Positions 33,179 to 42,477 are shown, counted from the first letter of the stretch. The stretch: 64,000 nt of DNA from Mycetocola lacteus (GCF_003667575.1 NZ_RCUY01000009.1:372001-436000), one strand, 5' to 3'. Translations and numbers: made by a program. The notes: generated by a model from the letters alone, not told the origin.

Positions 33179-33198
33179 CCTGGGCTCACCACGACGAT

Positions 33199-33843
33199 CT
33201 AGGGCACCGGGGAACGCTCCACCACGCGCGTGTCCTCAATCACGAAGATCCGCTGGGCCAGGAGTTCCACATCTCGCGGATCATGGCTGGTAAATACAAT
33301 CGTGACGCCGTCCGCCGCCAGACCTCTTAACCGTTCTCGAAGGTTCTGTGCCGAGATCTCATCAAGCGCGTTGAAGGGCTCGTCCAGGATAAGTACCCGG
33401 GGATCCTCCATAAATGCCTGGCAGAGTGCGAGCTTTTGTTTCATCCCCAACGAGTAGTGTCGAACGCGTCGTGAGTTCTCCGGGTCCAGACCAAATGAGC
33501 GCATGAGTGCCGCGAGTTCGGCGTTGCCGATGCGATGGCGGATCCGGGCCAGCGCCGTGAGATTGGCGATACCGCTGAGATGGGGCAGTGCGCCGGGACG
33601 ATCAATGAGAACACCAAAACGATCCGGGAACACCCTGCGCCGGTCAAGGAACTGCGGGTCAATGACCACCTCCCCACTATCAGGCTTCAGCAGGCCGCAG
33701 AGCAGCCGAAGCAGGACCGATTTTCCCGAGCCGTTTGGCCCCACCAACGCATGGATGATGCCCGGTCTAATCTCCAGGTTTACTCGCTCGTACAGGGCCT
33801 GACCGCGAAAACGCTTGGCCAGCTCGGTGACGGTGATAATCAT
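33199..33843 (-). CDS. ABC transporter ATP-binding protein of a three-gene export cassette
   Basis: The 214-aa ATPase carries Walker A VGPNGSGKSVLLRLL, a degenerate signature YSLGMKQKLALCQAF, and Walker B VLILDEPFNALDEI. That form is typical of exporters for peptides or antibiotics and of the YtrB/BcrA type. The ATG at 33843 overlaps the stop of the membrane protein gene upstream (ATGA) and has GGAAGGAG. It would power the two membrane proteins at 33840-36176. The cargo is unknown. Confidence 0.92.
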   Translation of the reverse strand: MIITVTELAKRFRGQALYERVNLEIRPGIIHALVGPNGSGKSVLLRLLCGLLKPDSGEVVIDPQFLDRRRVFPDRFGVLIDRPGALPHLSGIANLTALARIRHRIGNAELAALMRSFGLDPENSRRVRHYSLGMKQKLALCQAFMEDPRVLILDEPFNALDEISAQNLRERLRGLAADGVTIVFTSHDPRDVELLAQRIFVIEDTRVVERSPVP

Positions 33844-35363
33844 GAGGGTGCTCCTTCCAGAGCCGTGTGGAGCGGATACGGGATGTGCGTGCGTGCAAGA
33901 ATCCCCAGGGCGAGTGCAAGACCTAACGCAGGGATGAGCGGACCGGCGAGATCGGGCCACAGGTGTGCGGAATGGCCCGGATCGATCCCCAGCGACATGA
34001 ACGGGGCGATCGGTCCCAGCGAAACGATGGCCGGGTAACCGAGGACCACATATGTTCCCAGCGCCACCGGCCACGCGTATTCGATTGCCCGGACCCACCA
34101 CAGCAGGAGTACCAGCAGAAGCAGCATGAGTGTGTGCGCACACAGGCCCAGGGCGACAATCGCGAGCACACCGAGGCCGCGGCTGCCCGCCTGAACAGGT
34201 TCGGCAGTGATCACACTCGGGGCTCGGATCAGGACAAGAATGAGGCCGACGCAGGCCGTGATCACGGCCAGGACGAGGAACCGCACCAGGGTGACACTCA
34301 GCCATCGGGTGTGGCTGCCTCGGCGAAGCACCTGCTGCAGGTGCCAGGCGGCCCCCGAGACCGACAGATAGTGCGCCACGAGTGTGGCCGCGACCAGGGG
34401 CAAAAGCAGTGTGCGAACATACCCGATCGGATCTCCAAACCTGCCGGGAAAGAGTGTTGCCACAATCTCATTCGGGGTGCCCGCCACGTCACCTGCACCC
34501 CACACGGTGATGATGCCTGCCGCAACCAGTACGCCCACGCTCAGCCACGGTCCGCTCTGGAGACGGCCTCCGTCACGATGCCACAGGACAAGCAACGAGG
34601 CGAGGGTGAGCAAGCCAAGGAGCGTCCATGCGCCCGGCCACGTTCCGGTATTCAGGGCATGACCGGGATCTACCAGGCTCGCCGGGTCAATGCTCCAGAC
34701 GGGCGATACTGTCCCCATTGGGGCGGGCGGATCCGGCCAGGGCAGGGCACCAAATGCGGCCAGCGTGATCAGTGTTCCGGCGATCGGAACGATCACCCGT
34801 GCGGCCCTCGTGAGTCCGGCGGCGGCGAGCGCGAGAGCGATTGCCGTCAGCAGGGAGAGGGCGAGCATGACCCAAAGCAGGTGAAGCAACACCGCAGCGA
34901 TTGGCAGATCAAGGTATTGGGCAAAACTGCTCGCGCCATCCTCCGCAGGCTCCGCCGAGGCGTGGCCGAGTACCTGACTGCTCCAGCCCACTCCCAGGCC
35001 GCGCGGTGCGGCGATCACCAGGGCGGCGGCACAGACCATCACCACGTGGACAAACGCCCTCCCCGTGAGTTCTCCCGTCACCTCCCCGACAGCGCGGGCT
35101 CGGGATCCGGAACGCATCAGGGTGTCCGGGTGGGCTACTCGGCTGAGCGCCCGCGCCACGGGAACTGCCCAAAGCAGAATCAGAAGCCCGCCAAATTGGG
35201 GATTCCCCACCACCACAAAATAGAGGTCCCATGCGTTTGTATCCGGGCTCGGAGGGCGTACCGTCGACGCCGCCAGGGCCAGCGCAACCATGAGCGCGAT
35301 CATGACCGGTCCCGCGGGTAAGTGTAGCCCCTGGCCAAAGCCATGAAAAAGGGAGCGTCGCAT
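33840..35363 (-). CDS. Large multi-pass membrane protein, putative ABC permease
   Basis: The 507-aa protein has about twelve hydrophobic segments and no recognised domain. It starts MRRSLFHGFGQGLHLPAGPVMIALMVALALAAS. A long exposed loop lies after the first helix (STVRPPSPDTNAWDLYFVVV). A second half begins near HRDGGRLQSGPWLSVGVLV, so it may be two fused six-helix permeases. The ATP-binding partner is coupled directly downstream. Only 9 bases separate it from the third gene upstream. Confidence 0.78.
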   Translation of the reverse strand: MRRSLFHGFGQGLHLPAGPVMIALMVALALAASTVRPPSPDTNAWDLYFVVVGNPQFGGLLILLWAVPVARALSRVAHPDTLMRSGSRARAVGEVTGELTGRAFVHVVMVCAAALVIAAPRGLGVGWSSQVLGHASAEPAEDGASSFAQYLDLPIAAVLLHLLWVMLALSLLTAIALALAAAGLTRAARVIVPIAGTLITLAAFGALPWPDPPAPMGTVSPVWSIDPASLVDPGHALNTGTWPGAWTLLGLLTLASLLVLWHRDGGRLQSGPWLSVGVLVAAGIITVWGAGDVAGTPNEIVATLFPGRFGDPIGYVRTLLLPLVAATLVAHYLSVSGAAWHLQQVLRRGSHTRWLSVTLVRFLVLAVITACVGLILVLIRAPSVITAEPVQAGSRGLGVLAIVALGLCAHTLMLLLLVLLLWWVRAIEYAWPVALGTYVVLGYPAIVSLGPIAPFMSLGIDPGHSAHLWPDLAGPLIPALGLALALGILARTHIPYPLHTALEGAPS

Positions 35364-35372
35364 GCCGGGAAC

Positions 35373-36176
35373 CTATGCCAGTCTCGGCTGCGATCGGGAA
35401 CGTGCCAGCACGATCACCAAGGCGAGAGCCACCAGAACCGCAAGGATCAGCCCCGGAGCGAGTGCGTCACCCAGCGTGAAGCGTTGCAGCCCACCCGGAT
35501 AGACGGCACCAATGATAAAGGAGAGTTCCGGCCTGCTCCCAACCTGCGCGATCACGCTCTGAATCATGTACACAGCCAGCGGAAACAGCAGCGCCAGCAC
35601 ACGGCTCCGAATCAACAGGGCCGCAACAAAGCCCAGCGCGGCGAACACGGCCGCATGTAGGCCCAGCCACAGTGCAACACCGGCACCAAAGATCACTCCG
35701 CCACCGCGCAGCAGCACCACCAGCGGGCCGCCCAATTCGGCTGCCGTCTGCACGGCTTCGGCCGAGGGCCCAAACTCCTCGGGCACAATGGCGCGAGGAA
35801 ACAGGGTGGGAACGATCGTGGCGGCGGTGATCCACCAGATCAGCCCGATTAGCGCAAACCCCACCCCCGAAACCGCGACCCCACGCCCCAGCAGTGTCAC
35901 CAGATATCGACGAATATCGATTCGTGCCCGTACAAAGGGAATCCACCCCGCACGCAGCTCACGGGCGAGTCGACCGCCGCCCAGATATGCGGCCGCAAGC
36001 GGCAGCAACAGGCGAATGCCGCTGCCGGCGAAGGAGGCGTACACACCCTCGGGACCGCTTACGAGGCTGTGTGAGGAATCCCGCAAGCCGGTATACAGCC
36101 CGAGTATCAGCACGGCAAGAAGCACGGCGGAGGGAAACCCCCATGCCGGGACACTCCCCCGCCGGACTCTGCACAT
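35373..36176 (-). CDS. Membrane protein, first gene of the three-gene ABC cassette
   Basis: The 267-aa protein has about six to seven hydrophobic segments. It has a basic N-terminus (MCRVRRGS) and a cytoplasmic basic loop (ELRAGWIPFVRARIDIRRYLV) after the second helix. No family is recognised; the layout fits an ABC export permease subunit. It is the first gene of the minus-strand set; its promoter must lie in 36177-36447, back to back with the valS promoter. Confidence 0.75.
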   Translation of the reverse strand: MCRVRRGSVPAWGFPSAVLLAVLILGLYTGLRDSSHSLVSGPEGVYASFAGSGIRLLLPLAAAYLGGGRLARELRAGWIPFVRARIDIRRYLVTLLGRGVAVSGVGFALIGLIWWITAATIVPTLFPRAIVPEEFGPSAEAVQTAAELGGPLVVLLRGGGVIFGAGVALWLGLHAAVFAALGFVAALLIRSRVLALLFPLAVYMIQSVIAQVGSRPELSFIIGAVYPGGLQRFTLGDALAPGLILAVLVALALVIVLARSRSQPRLA

Positions 36177-36447
36177 TCTGAACTTCCGATCTCATGCATG
36201 GCGACACCGAGTCGCCCGAATGGCCAGTCACACACTCGAGCTTGGGTAGCCGCTGGACGCTCAGAAGGGATTCGGCTTTTTTCGTCACATAGCGGCGATT
36301 CTCCCGGCGAACGAGCCGTGCGTGGCCGACGCGCGACTTCGACACGGCAGTTCGCCGCGCGGCCGGACGCCTCTCCGCTAAACTGGACGCTAGTCACCCA
36401 TTAGGCACGTACACACCGTGCCGCCCATAACGAAACCGGAGCATGCG

Positions 36448-39030
36448 ATGAGCACCCCCGTCCCCGACAAGCCCGCCCTCGAAGGCCTCGAAGCCAAGTG
36501 GGGCTCGGTCTGGGAAAACGCCGGAACCTACCGCTTCAACCGTGCCGCCGCCCTCGAGGCCGGTCACGACTGCGTGTACTCGATCGACACCCCGCCGCCC
36601 ACCGCCTCCGGTTCGCTGCACATCGGTCACGTCTTCAGCTACACCCACACCGACGTGGTCGCCCGCTTCCAGCGGATGAACGGCAAGCAGGTCTTCTACC
36701 CGATGGGTTGGGATGACAACGGTCTGCCCACCGAGCGTCGCGTCCAGAACTACTATGGCGTGCGCTGCGACCCGACCCTGCCCTACGTGGCCGACTTCGT
36801 GCCGCCGCACGAGGGTGGCGACGGCAAGTCGAGCAAGGCCGCCGATCAGCTGCCCATCTCGCGTCGCAACTTCATCGAGCTGTGCGAGAAGCTGACCGTC
36901 GAGGACGAGAAGCAGTTCGAGTCCCTGTGGCGCGACCTCGGCCTCTCGGTCGACTGGGATCAGAGCTACCGCACCATCTCCCCCGAGGCGATCCGCACCA
37001 GCCAGCTGGCATTCCTGCGCAACCTCGAGCGTGGCGAGGCTTACCAGGCCCTCGCCCCGACGCTGTGGGACGTGACCTTCCGCACCGCCGTGGCCCAGGC
37101 CGAGCTGGAGGACAAGGACCAGCCCGGTGCCTACCACCGCCTGTCCTTCGCCAAGGCCGATGGCGGCACCATCGAGATCGAGACCACCCGTCCCGAGCTG
37201 CTCGCCGCCTGTGTTGCCCTGGTGGCGCACCCCGATGACGAGCGCTTTAAGGACCTCTTCGGCACCACCGTGACCACCCCGGTGTTCGGTGTTGAGGTGC
37301 CCGTGCTCGCGCACCACCTGGCCCAGCCCGACAAGGGCGCCGGTATCGCGATGATCTGTACCTTCGGTGACCTCACCGACGTCATCTGGTGGCGCGAGCT
37401 CGACCTCCCGAACCGCACGATCATCGGCAAGGACGGCCGCGTGATCGCCGAGGCTCCCGAGGCCATCACCTCCGAGGCCGGCAAGGCCGCCTTCGAGTCG
37501 CTCGTGGGCAAGACCGTGTTCAGCGCCAAGACCCGCGTGGTCGAGCTGCTGACCGAGGCCGGCGCGCTGATCGGCGAGCCCAAGAAGATCACCCACCCGG
37601 TGAAGTTCTTCGAAAAGGGTGACAAGCCGCTGGAGATCGTCTCGACCCGCCAGTGGTACATCCGCAACGGTGCCCGCGACGAGAAGCTGCGCGCCCGCCT
37701 GCTGGAGCTCGGCACCGAGCTGAACTGGCACCCCGACTTCATGCGCGTGCGCTACGAGAACTGGGTCAACGGACTCTCCGGTGACTGGCTGATCTCGCGT
37801 CAGCGCTTCTTCGGCGTGGCCCTGCCGCTGTGGTACCCGCTGGACGAAAACGGCGAGCCCAACTACGACGCCCCGATCGCCGCGACCGCCGAGTCGCTGC
37901 CGGTTGACCCCACCGCGGACCCCGCACCCGGCTACACCGAGGACCAGCGCGGCGTTGCCGGCGGCTTCATCGGTGAGGTTGACGTGATGGACACCTGGGC
38001 CACCTCCTCGCTGACCCCGCAGCTCGCGGGTGGCTGGGAGCGCGACCCCGAGCTGTGGAACCTCGTTGCCCCGTTCAGCCTGCGTCCGCAGGGTCAGGAC
38101 ATCATCCGCACCTGGCTGTTCTCGACCATGCTGCGCTCGACCCTTGAGGACGATCGCAAGCCGTGGAGCGACGCCGCGCTGTCCGGCTGGATCCTCGACC
38201 CCGACCGCAAGAAGATGTCGAAGTCGAAGGGTAACGTCGTCACCCCGGCGGACATCCTGGAAAAGCACGGTTCGGACGCCGTCCGCTACTGGGCCGCGAC
38301 CAGCCGCCTGGGCACCGATGCCGGATTCGACCCGCAGAACCCGACGCAGATCAAGATCGGTCGCCGCCTGGCGATCAAGGTCCTGAACGCCACCAAGTTC
38401 ATCCTCGGCTTCGAGGCCCCCGCGGGTGCCGCGGTCACCGAGCCGCTGGACCAGAGCCTGCTGACCACGCTGAACAAGGTGGTGGCCGACGCCACCGCCG
38501 CGTTTGCGAACTACGACCACGCCAAGGCACTGGAAATCGCCGAGTCCTTCTTCTGGGAGTTCTGCGACGACTACCTGGAGCTGGTCAAGGAGCGCGCCTA
38601 CGGTGAGCCGGGCGACGCCCAGGCCAGCGCGGTTGCCGCGCTGCACCTCGCGCTCGACGTGCTGCTGCGTCTGTTCGCACCGTTCATTCCGTTCGCCACG
38701 GACGAGGCGTGGTCCTGGTTCCGCGAGGGCAGCATCCACTCGGCCACCTGGCCGAGCGCGGATGAGGTTCCCGCGACCGGTGACCCCGCACTCTTCTCGC
38801 TCGCGAGCGCCGCACTGATCGGTATTCGCCGCGCGAAGACCGACGCCAAGGCCTCGCAGAAGACCCCGGTGGACACCGCCACCATTGCCGGTTCGGCCGA
38901 GCAGATCGCCCTCCTGCAGGGTGCCCTGACCGACCTGCAGGGTGTGGGACGCATCGCCGAGCTGAAGACCGCGATCGGCGATGAGCTCGCCGTGACCGAG
39001 ATCGTCTTCGCCGAGGTTCCCGAGGCCTAG
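36448..39030 (+). CDS. valS: Valyl-tRNA synthetase
   Basis: The 860-aa class I synthetase charges tRNA-Val. Motifs: PPPTASGSLHIGHVFSYTHTDVVAR (HIGH) near residue 48, GWDDNGLPTERRVQNYYGVRCDP, and the KMSKS loop RKKMSKSKGNVVTPADIL. A short C-terminal coil is present rather than the long arm of some ValRS. The ATG at 36448 has GGAG 6 bases upstream; a GTG at 36418 is in frame but lacks support. The 270-base region before it contains no T-box motif, unlike ileS. A GNAT gene follows after 1 base. Confidence 0.96.
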   Translation: MSTPVPDKPALEGLEAKWGSVWENAGTYRFNRAAALEAGHDCVYSIDTPPPTASGSLHIGHVFSYTHTDVVARFQRMNGKQVFYPMGWDDNGLPTERRVQNYYGVRCDPTLPYVADFVPPHEGGDGKSSKAADQLPISRRNFIELCEKLTVEDEKQFESLWRDLGLSVDWDQSYRTISPEAIRTSQLAFLRNLERGEAYQALAPTLWDVTFRTAVAQAELEDKDQPGAYHRLSFAKADGGTIEIETTRPELLAACVALVAHPDDERFKDLFGTTVTTPVFGVEVPVLAHHLAQPDKGAGIAMICTFGDLTDVIWWRELDLPNRTIIGKDGRVIAEAPEAITSEAGKAAFESLVGKTVFSAKTRVVELLTEAGALIGEPKKITHPVKFFEKGDKPLEIVSTRQWYIRNGARDEKLRARLLELGTELNWHPDFMRVRYENWVNGLSGDWLISRQRFFGVALPLWYPLDENGEPNYDAPIAATAESLPVDPTADPAPGYTEDQRGVAGGFIGEVDVMDTWATSSLTPQLAGGWERDPELWNLVAPFSLRPQGQDIIRTWLFSTMLRSTLEDDRKPWSDAALSGWILDPDRKKMSKSKGNVVTPADILEKHGSDAVRYWAATSRLGTDAGFDPQNPTQIKIGRRLAIKVLNATKFILGFEAPAGAAVTEPLDQSLLTTLNKVVADATAAFANYDHAKALEIAESFFWEFCDDYLELVKERAYGEPGDAQASAVAALHLALDVLLRLFAPFIPFATDEAWSWFREGSIHSATWPSADEVPATGDPALFSLASAALIGIRRAKTDAKASQKTPVDTATIAGSAEQIALLQGALTDLQGVGRIAELKTAIGDELAVTEIVFAEVPEA

Positions 39031-39031
39031 C

Positions 39032-39484
39032 ATGAGTGTCCGCCCCATCCGTGCCGACGAGTTCACCGACTGGCACCGCCTCTTCTCCGCCTACGCGGGG
39101 CTCTTCCGAGACGGTGTGAGCGAGGATCACGCGGCGCTGGTGTGGGGCTGGATCACCCGGGGCGAGCACCAGCTGCACGCCCTGGTGGTCACCGATGATT
39201 CGGATCGGCCGGTCGGTCTGGCGCATGTGCGCTGGATCGCCCGGCCGCTGGCCGGCGAGATGGGCCTCTATCTCGAAGACCTGGTGGTCGACCCCGCAGT
39301 GCGCGCACAGGGCCTCGGCCGTGAGCTGCTGGACGGGGTGGCCGAGTTTGCCCGCGCGGGTGGCGCATCCACGGTGCGCTGGATCACCGCACCGGACAAC
39401 ACCCGGGCACGTGCGCTCTACGCGCAGGTGGCCGAGGAGGCTCCGTACATTATCTACGATCGGTTTGTGGAGGTGGGCAACTAG
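39032..39484 (+). CDS. GNAT family N-acetyltransferase
   Basis: The 150-aa protein shows the acetyl-CoA-binding motif LEDLVVDPAVRAQGLGRELLDGV (V-x-x-x-x-R-x-x-G-x-G form) and a C-terminal ITAPDNTRARALYAQVAEEAPYIIYDR. It acetylates an unknown small molecule or protein. It starts 1 base after the valS stop and is followed 1 base later by the next gene, so it belongs to the valS transcript. Confidence 0.92.
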   Translation: MSVRPIRADEFTDWHRLFSAYAGLFRDGVSEDHAALVWGWITRGEHQLHALVVTDDSDRPVGLAHVRWIARPLAGEMGLYLEDLVVDPAVRAQGLGRELLDGVAEFARAGGASTVRWITAPDNTRARALYAQVAEEAPYIIYDRFVEVGN

Positions 39485-39485
39485 C

Positions 39486-39752
39486 ATGCAGCTGGGTACT
39501 CGATGGGCTTTCGGCGCGGCGCTGCCCGCCGCTCTGCCCACGCCGGCCGAGGTGCCGGTGCGCGAGGTTGAGGCTGTCCGCCAGCTGGCGGTCGCGGCAA
39601 CGGAACTCGCAGGCTGGCGCTGGACCCTCACCTATCTGGAGGGCCGCCCGCACCTGGAACTGGAGGACGGCACCCTGCTGGTCCTGAACCCGGACGGCAG
39701 CGCCGCGAGCGTCACCGAGCCGGGCACCCCCGATCCCGACGACGACTGGTAA
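39486..39752 (+). CDS. Small hypothetical protein in the valS operon
   Basis: The 88-aa protein is not recognised. It has a helix-like start (TPAEVPVREVEAVRQLAVAATELAGW), a beta-rich middle (RWTLTYLEGRPHLELEDGTLLVLNPDGS) and an acidic tail (DPDDDW). The ATG begins one base after the GNAT stop, so it is probably translated by reinitiation. The gap after it (39753-39911) shows nothing beyond the ribosome site of the next gene. Confidence 0.7.
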   Translation: MQLGTRWAFGAALPAALPTPAEVPVREVEAVRQLAVAATELAGWRWTLTYLEGRPHLELEDGTLLVLNPDGSAASVTEPGTPDPDDDW

Positions 39753-39911
39753 ATCGGACGATCCTCGACCGATGCCGGGTCTCCCCGTGGCTCCGGAGCT
39801 GGTCTAGTGCCCGCATTCCCGCGAACCTCTGCCTGGCTACTCCCATCCCCGACCCGGACCAACACCCGATCCACCCCGCCCCTCCGCCTCCGCACCACCC
39901 CAAGGAGCCCC

Positions 39912-40325
39912 GTGATTCCGCAGCCGCTGCCCCACCGAGAGGATCCGGTTCCGGACACCCCGTTTGGTCTGGGCCTCCAGCACGTCCTGCTGGCGATGCC
40001 GCGCGGCGGCGAGGATGACGCCCGTGCGTTTTTTGGCGGCCTGCTCGGCCTCACCGAAATTCGCAAGCCCACGGTGCTGATCGCCCGCCGCGGCGTGTGG
40101 TTCCGCGGCGACGCCCTGGAAATCCACCTCGGTGTGGAAGACCCCTTCCGCCCGGCCCGCCGCGCCCGCCCCGGCATCATGACCCGGGACCTCGACCTGC
40201 TGTCGATCCGCCTGCGCGAGTACGGCCTCCCGGTGGAAATGGACGAGTTCTTCCCGCCGTACCGCCGCCTGATCTCCGAGGATCCGTTCGGAAACCTGCT
40301 GGAGTTCGTGACACCGCGGGTCTAG
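39912..40325 (+). CDS. VOC (glyoxalase/bleomycin-resistance-like) family protein
   Basis: The 137-aa protein has the beta-alpha-beta vicinal-oxygen-chelate fold: LGLQHVLLAMPRGGEDDARAFFGGLLGLTEIRKP at the start, then ARRGVWFRGDALEIHLGVEDPF and ISEDPFGNLLEFVTP at the end. The metal ligands His (QHVLL), His (EIHLG) and Glu (LLEFVTP) are present. It may be an enzyme or a drug-binding protein. The GTG at 39912 follows AAGGAG; longer upstream frames are low-complexity and unlikely. Confidence 0.88.
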   Translation: MIPQPLPHREDPVPDTPFGLGLQHVLLAMPRGGEDDARAFFGGLLGLTEIRKPTVLIARRGVWFRGDALEIHLGVEDPFRPARRARPGIMTRDLDLLSIRLREYGLPVEMDEFFPPYRRLISEDPFGNLLEFVTPRV

Positions 40326-40338
40326 CGTGCAAGACAAA

Positions 40339-40378
40339 CAGAACGCCCGTGGGATCCACCGATCCCCCGGGCGTTCTG
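40339..40378. terminator. Hairpin terminator between convergent VOC and SDR genes
   Basis: CAGAACGCCCG pairs with CGGGCGTTCTG, with an inner GGGAT/ATCCC stem. No T tract; the position between convergent stops supports the role. Confidence 0.7.
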
Positions 40379-40388
40379 CACCGGTTGC

Positions 40389-41111
40389 CTAGACGATCAA
40401 CGTGCCGCCGTCCACAACCGAGACCGTCCCGGTGACGAAGTCCTGATCCATCAGGGCGAGGAAGGCCTTGGCCACGTCCTCGGGCTCGCCCACCCGGCCC
40501 ATCGGCAGGCCCACGGCGGTGCCCGCATACATGGCCTCGCGATCCTGCTCACTCATACCGTTCCAGAGCGGCGAGCGGACCACGCCCGGCGCGACCGCGT
40601 TGACCCGCAGCGGGGCGAGTTCCACCGCGAGCGAGCGCACCGCGGAGATCGTGGCACCCGAGGCGGCGGATCCCAGCAACCAGCCAGGTCCGCCCCGGTA
40701 GGCAGCGGTTCCGCTGGTCAGCGTGATCGACCCTCCGGCCCGCAGGTGCGGGACCGCGAGGCGAACGGCGTCGAGGGCGTGGAACAGTCGCAGTCCGAAG
40801 AACGCGGCCGCCTTGTCCGGGGTGAAGTCACTGAGCGGAACCGCGGCGAGGTTTTCGGCGGCGGTGTACGCCAGGTGGTCAAATTCCCCCACCAGGTCGA
40901 AGAACGCGGAAACGCTCGCGGAGTCCGCCGCGTCCACCGCAGAGCCGGTCACCGATTCGGGAAGTTCGGCGAGGGCCCGGCGCACCGATTCGGGGTTGCG
41001 GGATCCGATGAAAACCTGCGCTCCGGCGAGCGCCGCGGCGCGAGCGGTGGCCAGGCCGAGGCCCGAGGTTCCGCCGAGGATAACAATCTTTGAGGTGTTG
41101 TTTACTGTCAT
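40389..41111 (-). CDS. Short-chain dehydrogenase/reductase family oxidoreductase
   Basis: The 240-aa SDR has the cofactor motif VILGGTSGLGLATARAAALAG and FIGSRNPESVRRAL, so NADP is likely. The catalytic Ser (ITLTSGTAAYRGGPG) is present. The canonical YxxxK is not: the Tyr and Lys positions read WLLGSAAS. This fits a divergent SDR subgroup with the same AAYRP-type block, and catalysis may differ. It lies 43 bases after the MFS gene on the same strand and is probably under the LysR regulator. Confidence 0.88.
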   Translation of the reverse strand: MTVNNTSKIVILGGTSGLGLATARAAALAGAQVFIGSRNPESVRRALAELPESVTGSAVDAADSASVSAFFDLVGEFDHLAYTAAENLAAVPLSDFTPDKAAAFFGLRLFHALDAVRLAVPHLRAGGSITLTSGTAAYRGGPGWLLGSAASGATISAVRSLAVELAPLRVNAVAPGVVRSPLWNGMSEQDREAMYAGTAVGLPMGRVGEPEDVAKAFLALMDQDFVTGTVSVVDGGTLIV

Positions 41112-41154
41112 GTTTCTATGCTCAATCCTGTGGGGTGTGGGCGTCCAAGACCCT

Positions 41155-42369
41155 TTATGCGTGTGTTGATACCTGGGCGGTATCGCTCGAGGTGGGGGCG
41201 GTCCGGGGCCGGTCGAACAGGCGCACGATGCCCGCGATTACGACGATCGCGATGCCCACGACCGCCACGCCCGCCCAGCCGTCGACGCCCCAGGCGAGGG
41301 TGGCCAGCGCGGTCCCGATGACTCCACCACCGAAGTATCCGGCCATGTACACACCGTTGGCGCGACCGCGCTCGCTCGGGGCGATCACCGCATAGATCAC
41401 GTGTTGATTGGTGACGTGGATCCCCTGCACCGCCACATCCACCAGCAGGATGCCCACGATCAGCGCCGCCAGGTTGGTAGCTCCGGCGCTCAGGGCGACC
41501 GCCCCGATCAGCGCGACCAGGATCAGCAGCGCGGTCCGGGTTCCGGCCGAGAGTCCGCGGATGCGCCCCAGCAGGGTCGCGCACAGGGCACCGGCCACAC
41601 CGAGCAGTCCAAACAGCCCGATCACCGCCTCGGAGTAACCATAGGGTGAGCGCTCCAGCAGCAGCGCGAGGGTGGACCAGAGCAGGCTGAACAGCGCAAA
41701 CATCAGCGCACCGTAGAGCGAGCGGATGCGCAGCTCGGGATGGGCGCGGAAGATCCGCACGGTCCCGGCGAGGATCGCCGAGTAGCGGGTGCCGGGCGCG
41801 GCCGGCCGGGCGGCCCCGCCGAGGACGCGGAGCAGCACCGGGATCAGCGCCACCATCAGGATCGCCGCGCCGATAAAGACCGGCCGCCATCCCCACGGAG
41901 TCGCGATCAGCCCGGCCACGGTGCGGGCCAGCAGGATGCCGGTGAGCAGGCCACCGATCACCGTGCTGACCACCCGCGGGGCCGAACCGGGGGCCGCCAG
42001 GTTCGCGGCGGCGGGCACGATCACCTGGGCGCTGAGATTCGTGATGCCCACCACGGTGACGACGATCCCCAGCACCACCGCGTTAGTGGACAGGGCCAGG
42101 GTCACCAGCGCGAGCGCCTCGATGCTCAGCAGCACCGTAATCAGGGTGCGCGGGCGGATCAGGTCGCCAAGCGGCAGGATCAGCAGGATCCCCAGCGCAA
42201 ACCCCAGTTGGCTCGCGGTGAGCAGCACCTGCACGGTGGATACCGCGATCCCCAGGTCGGCGGCAATGGTGGGAATCAGCGGCTGAATGTAGTAGAGGTT
42301 CGCGGCTATCAGGCCGGTGGATACCGCCAGCAGCGCGGTGCCGCGGGCGGTGAGAAAGGAGTGGGACAC
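41155..42369 (-). CDS. MFS transporter (drug/metabolite efflux type)
   Basis: The 404-aa, twelve-helix protein shows the MFS loop motif GDLIRPRTLI between helices 2 and 3, a start LLAVSTGLIAANLYYIQPLIPTIAADLGI typical of the EmrB/YfcJ-like group, and a charged end (FDRPRTAPTSSDTAQ). It exports an unknown compound, possibly related to the SDR product. The GTG at 42369 has AAAGG 9 bases upstream. A LysR-type operator lies about 90-100 bases before the start. Confidence 0.9.
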   Translation of the reverse strand: MSHSFLTARGTALLAVSTGLIAANLYYIQPLIPTIAADLGIAVSTVQVLLTASQLGFALGILLILPLGDLIRPRTLITVLLSIEALALVTLALSTNAVVLGIVVTVVGITNLSAQVIVPAAANLAAPGSAPRVVSTVIGGLLTGILLARTVAGLIATPWGWRPVFIGAAILMVALIPVLLRVLGGAARPAAPGTRYSAILAGTVRIFRAHPELRIRSLYGALMFALFSLLWSTLALLLERSPYGYSEAVIGLFGLLGVAGALCATLLGRIRGLSAGTRTALLILVALIGAVALSAGATNLAALIVGILLVDVAVQGIHVTNQHVIYAVIAPSERGRANGVYMAGYFGGGVIGTALATLAWGVDGWAGVAVVGIAIVVIAGIVRLFDRPRTAPTSSDTAQVSTHA

Positions 42370-42456
42370 GGGGTGCCTTTCGGATGATCAGATTCGTTCA
42401 TCCCCAAGATGCGCCCGGGCGCACCCGTCCGTCCAACACCCTTCTCCCTCGCTTCA

Positions 42457-42471
42457 ATACCCTGCGGGTAT
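42457..42471. promoter_or_regulatory. LysR-type operator (T-N11-A box) upstream of the MFS gene
   Basis: ATACCCTGCGGGTAT is a perfect inverted repeat (6-3-6) and has the T-N11-A form of LysR sites (T at 42458, A at 42470). It lies between the end of the lysR gene and the MFS gene, about 90 bases before the MFS start codon. Confidence 0.72.
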
Positions 42472-42477
42472 GAGCGG

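Noticed and set aside
33963..35321. Plus-strand open frame of about 450 codons opposite the large membrane protein
   Set aside because: The protein is unusually rich in Arg, His and Gln, as expected for antisense of a membrane protein; the minus-strand frame has regular hydrophobic helices and operon coupling.
36394..39066. Long minus-strand open frame (about 890 codons) opposite valS
   Set aside because: It is the antisense shadow of valS. The composition is biased and no family motifs are present.
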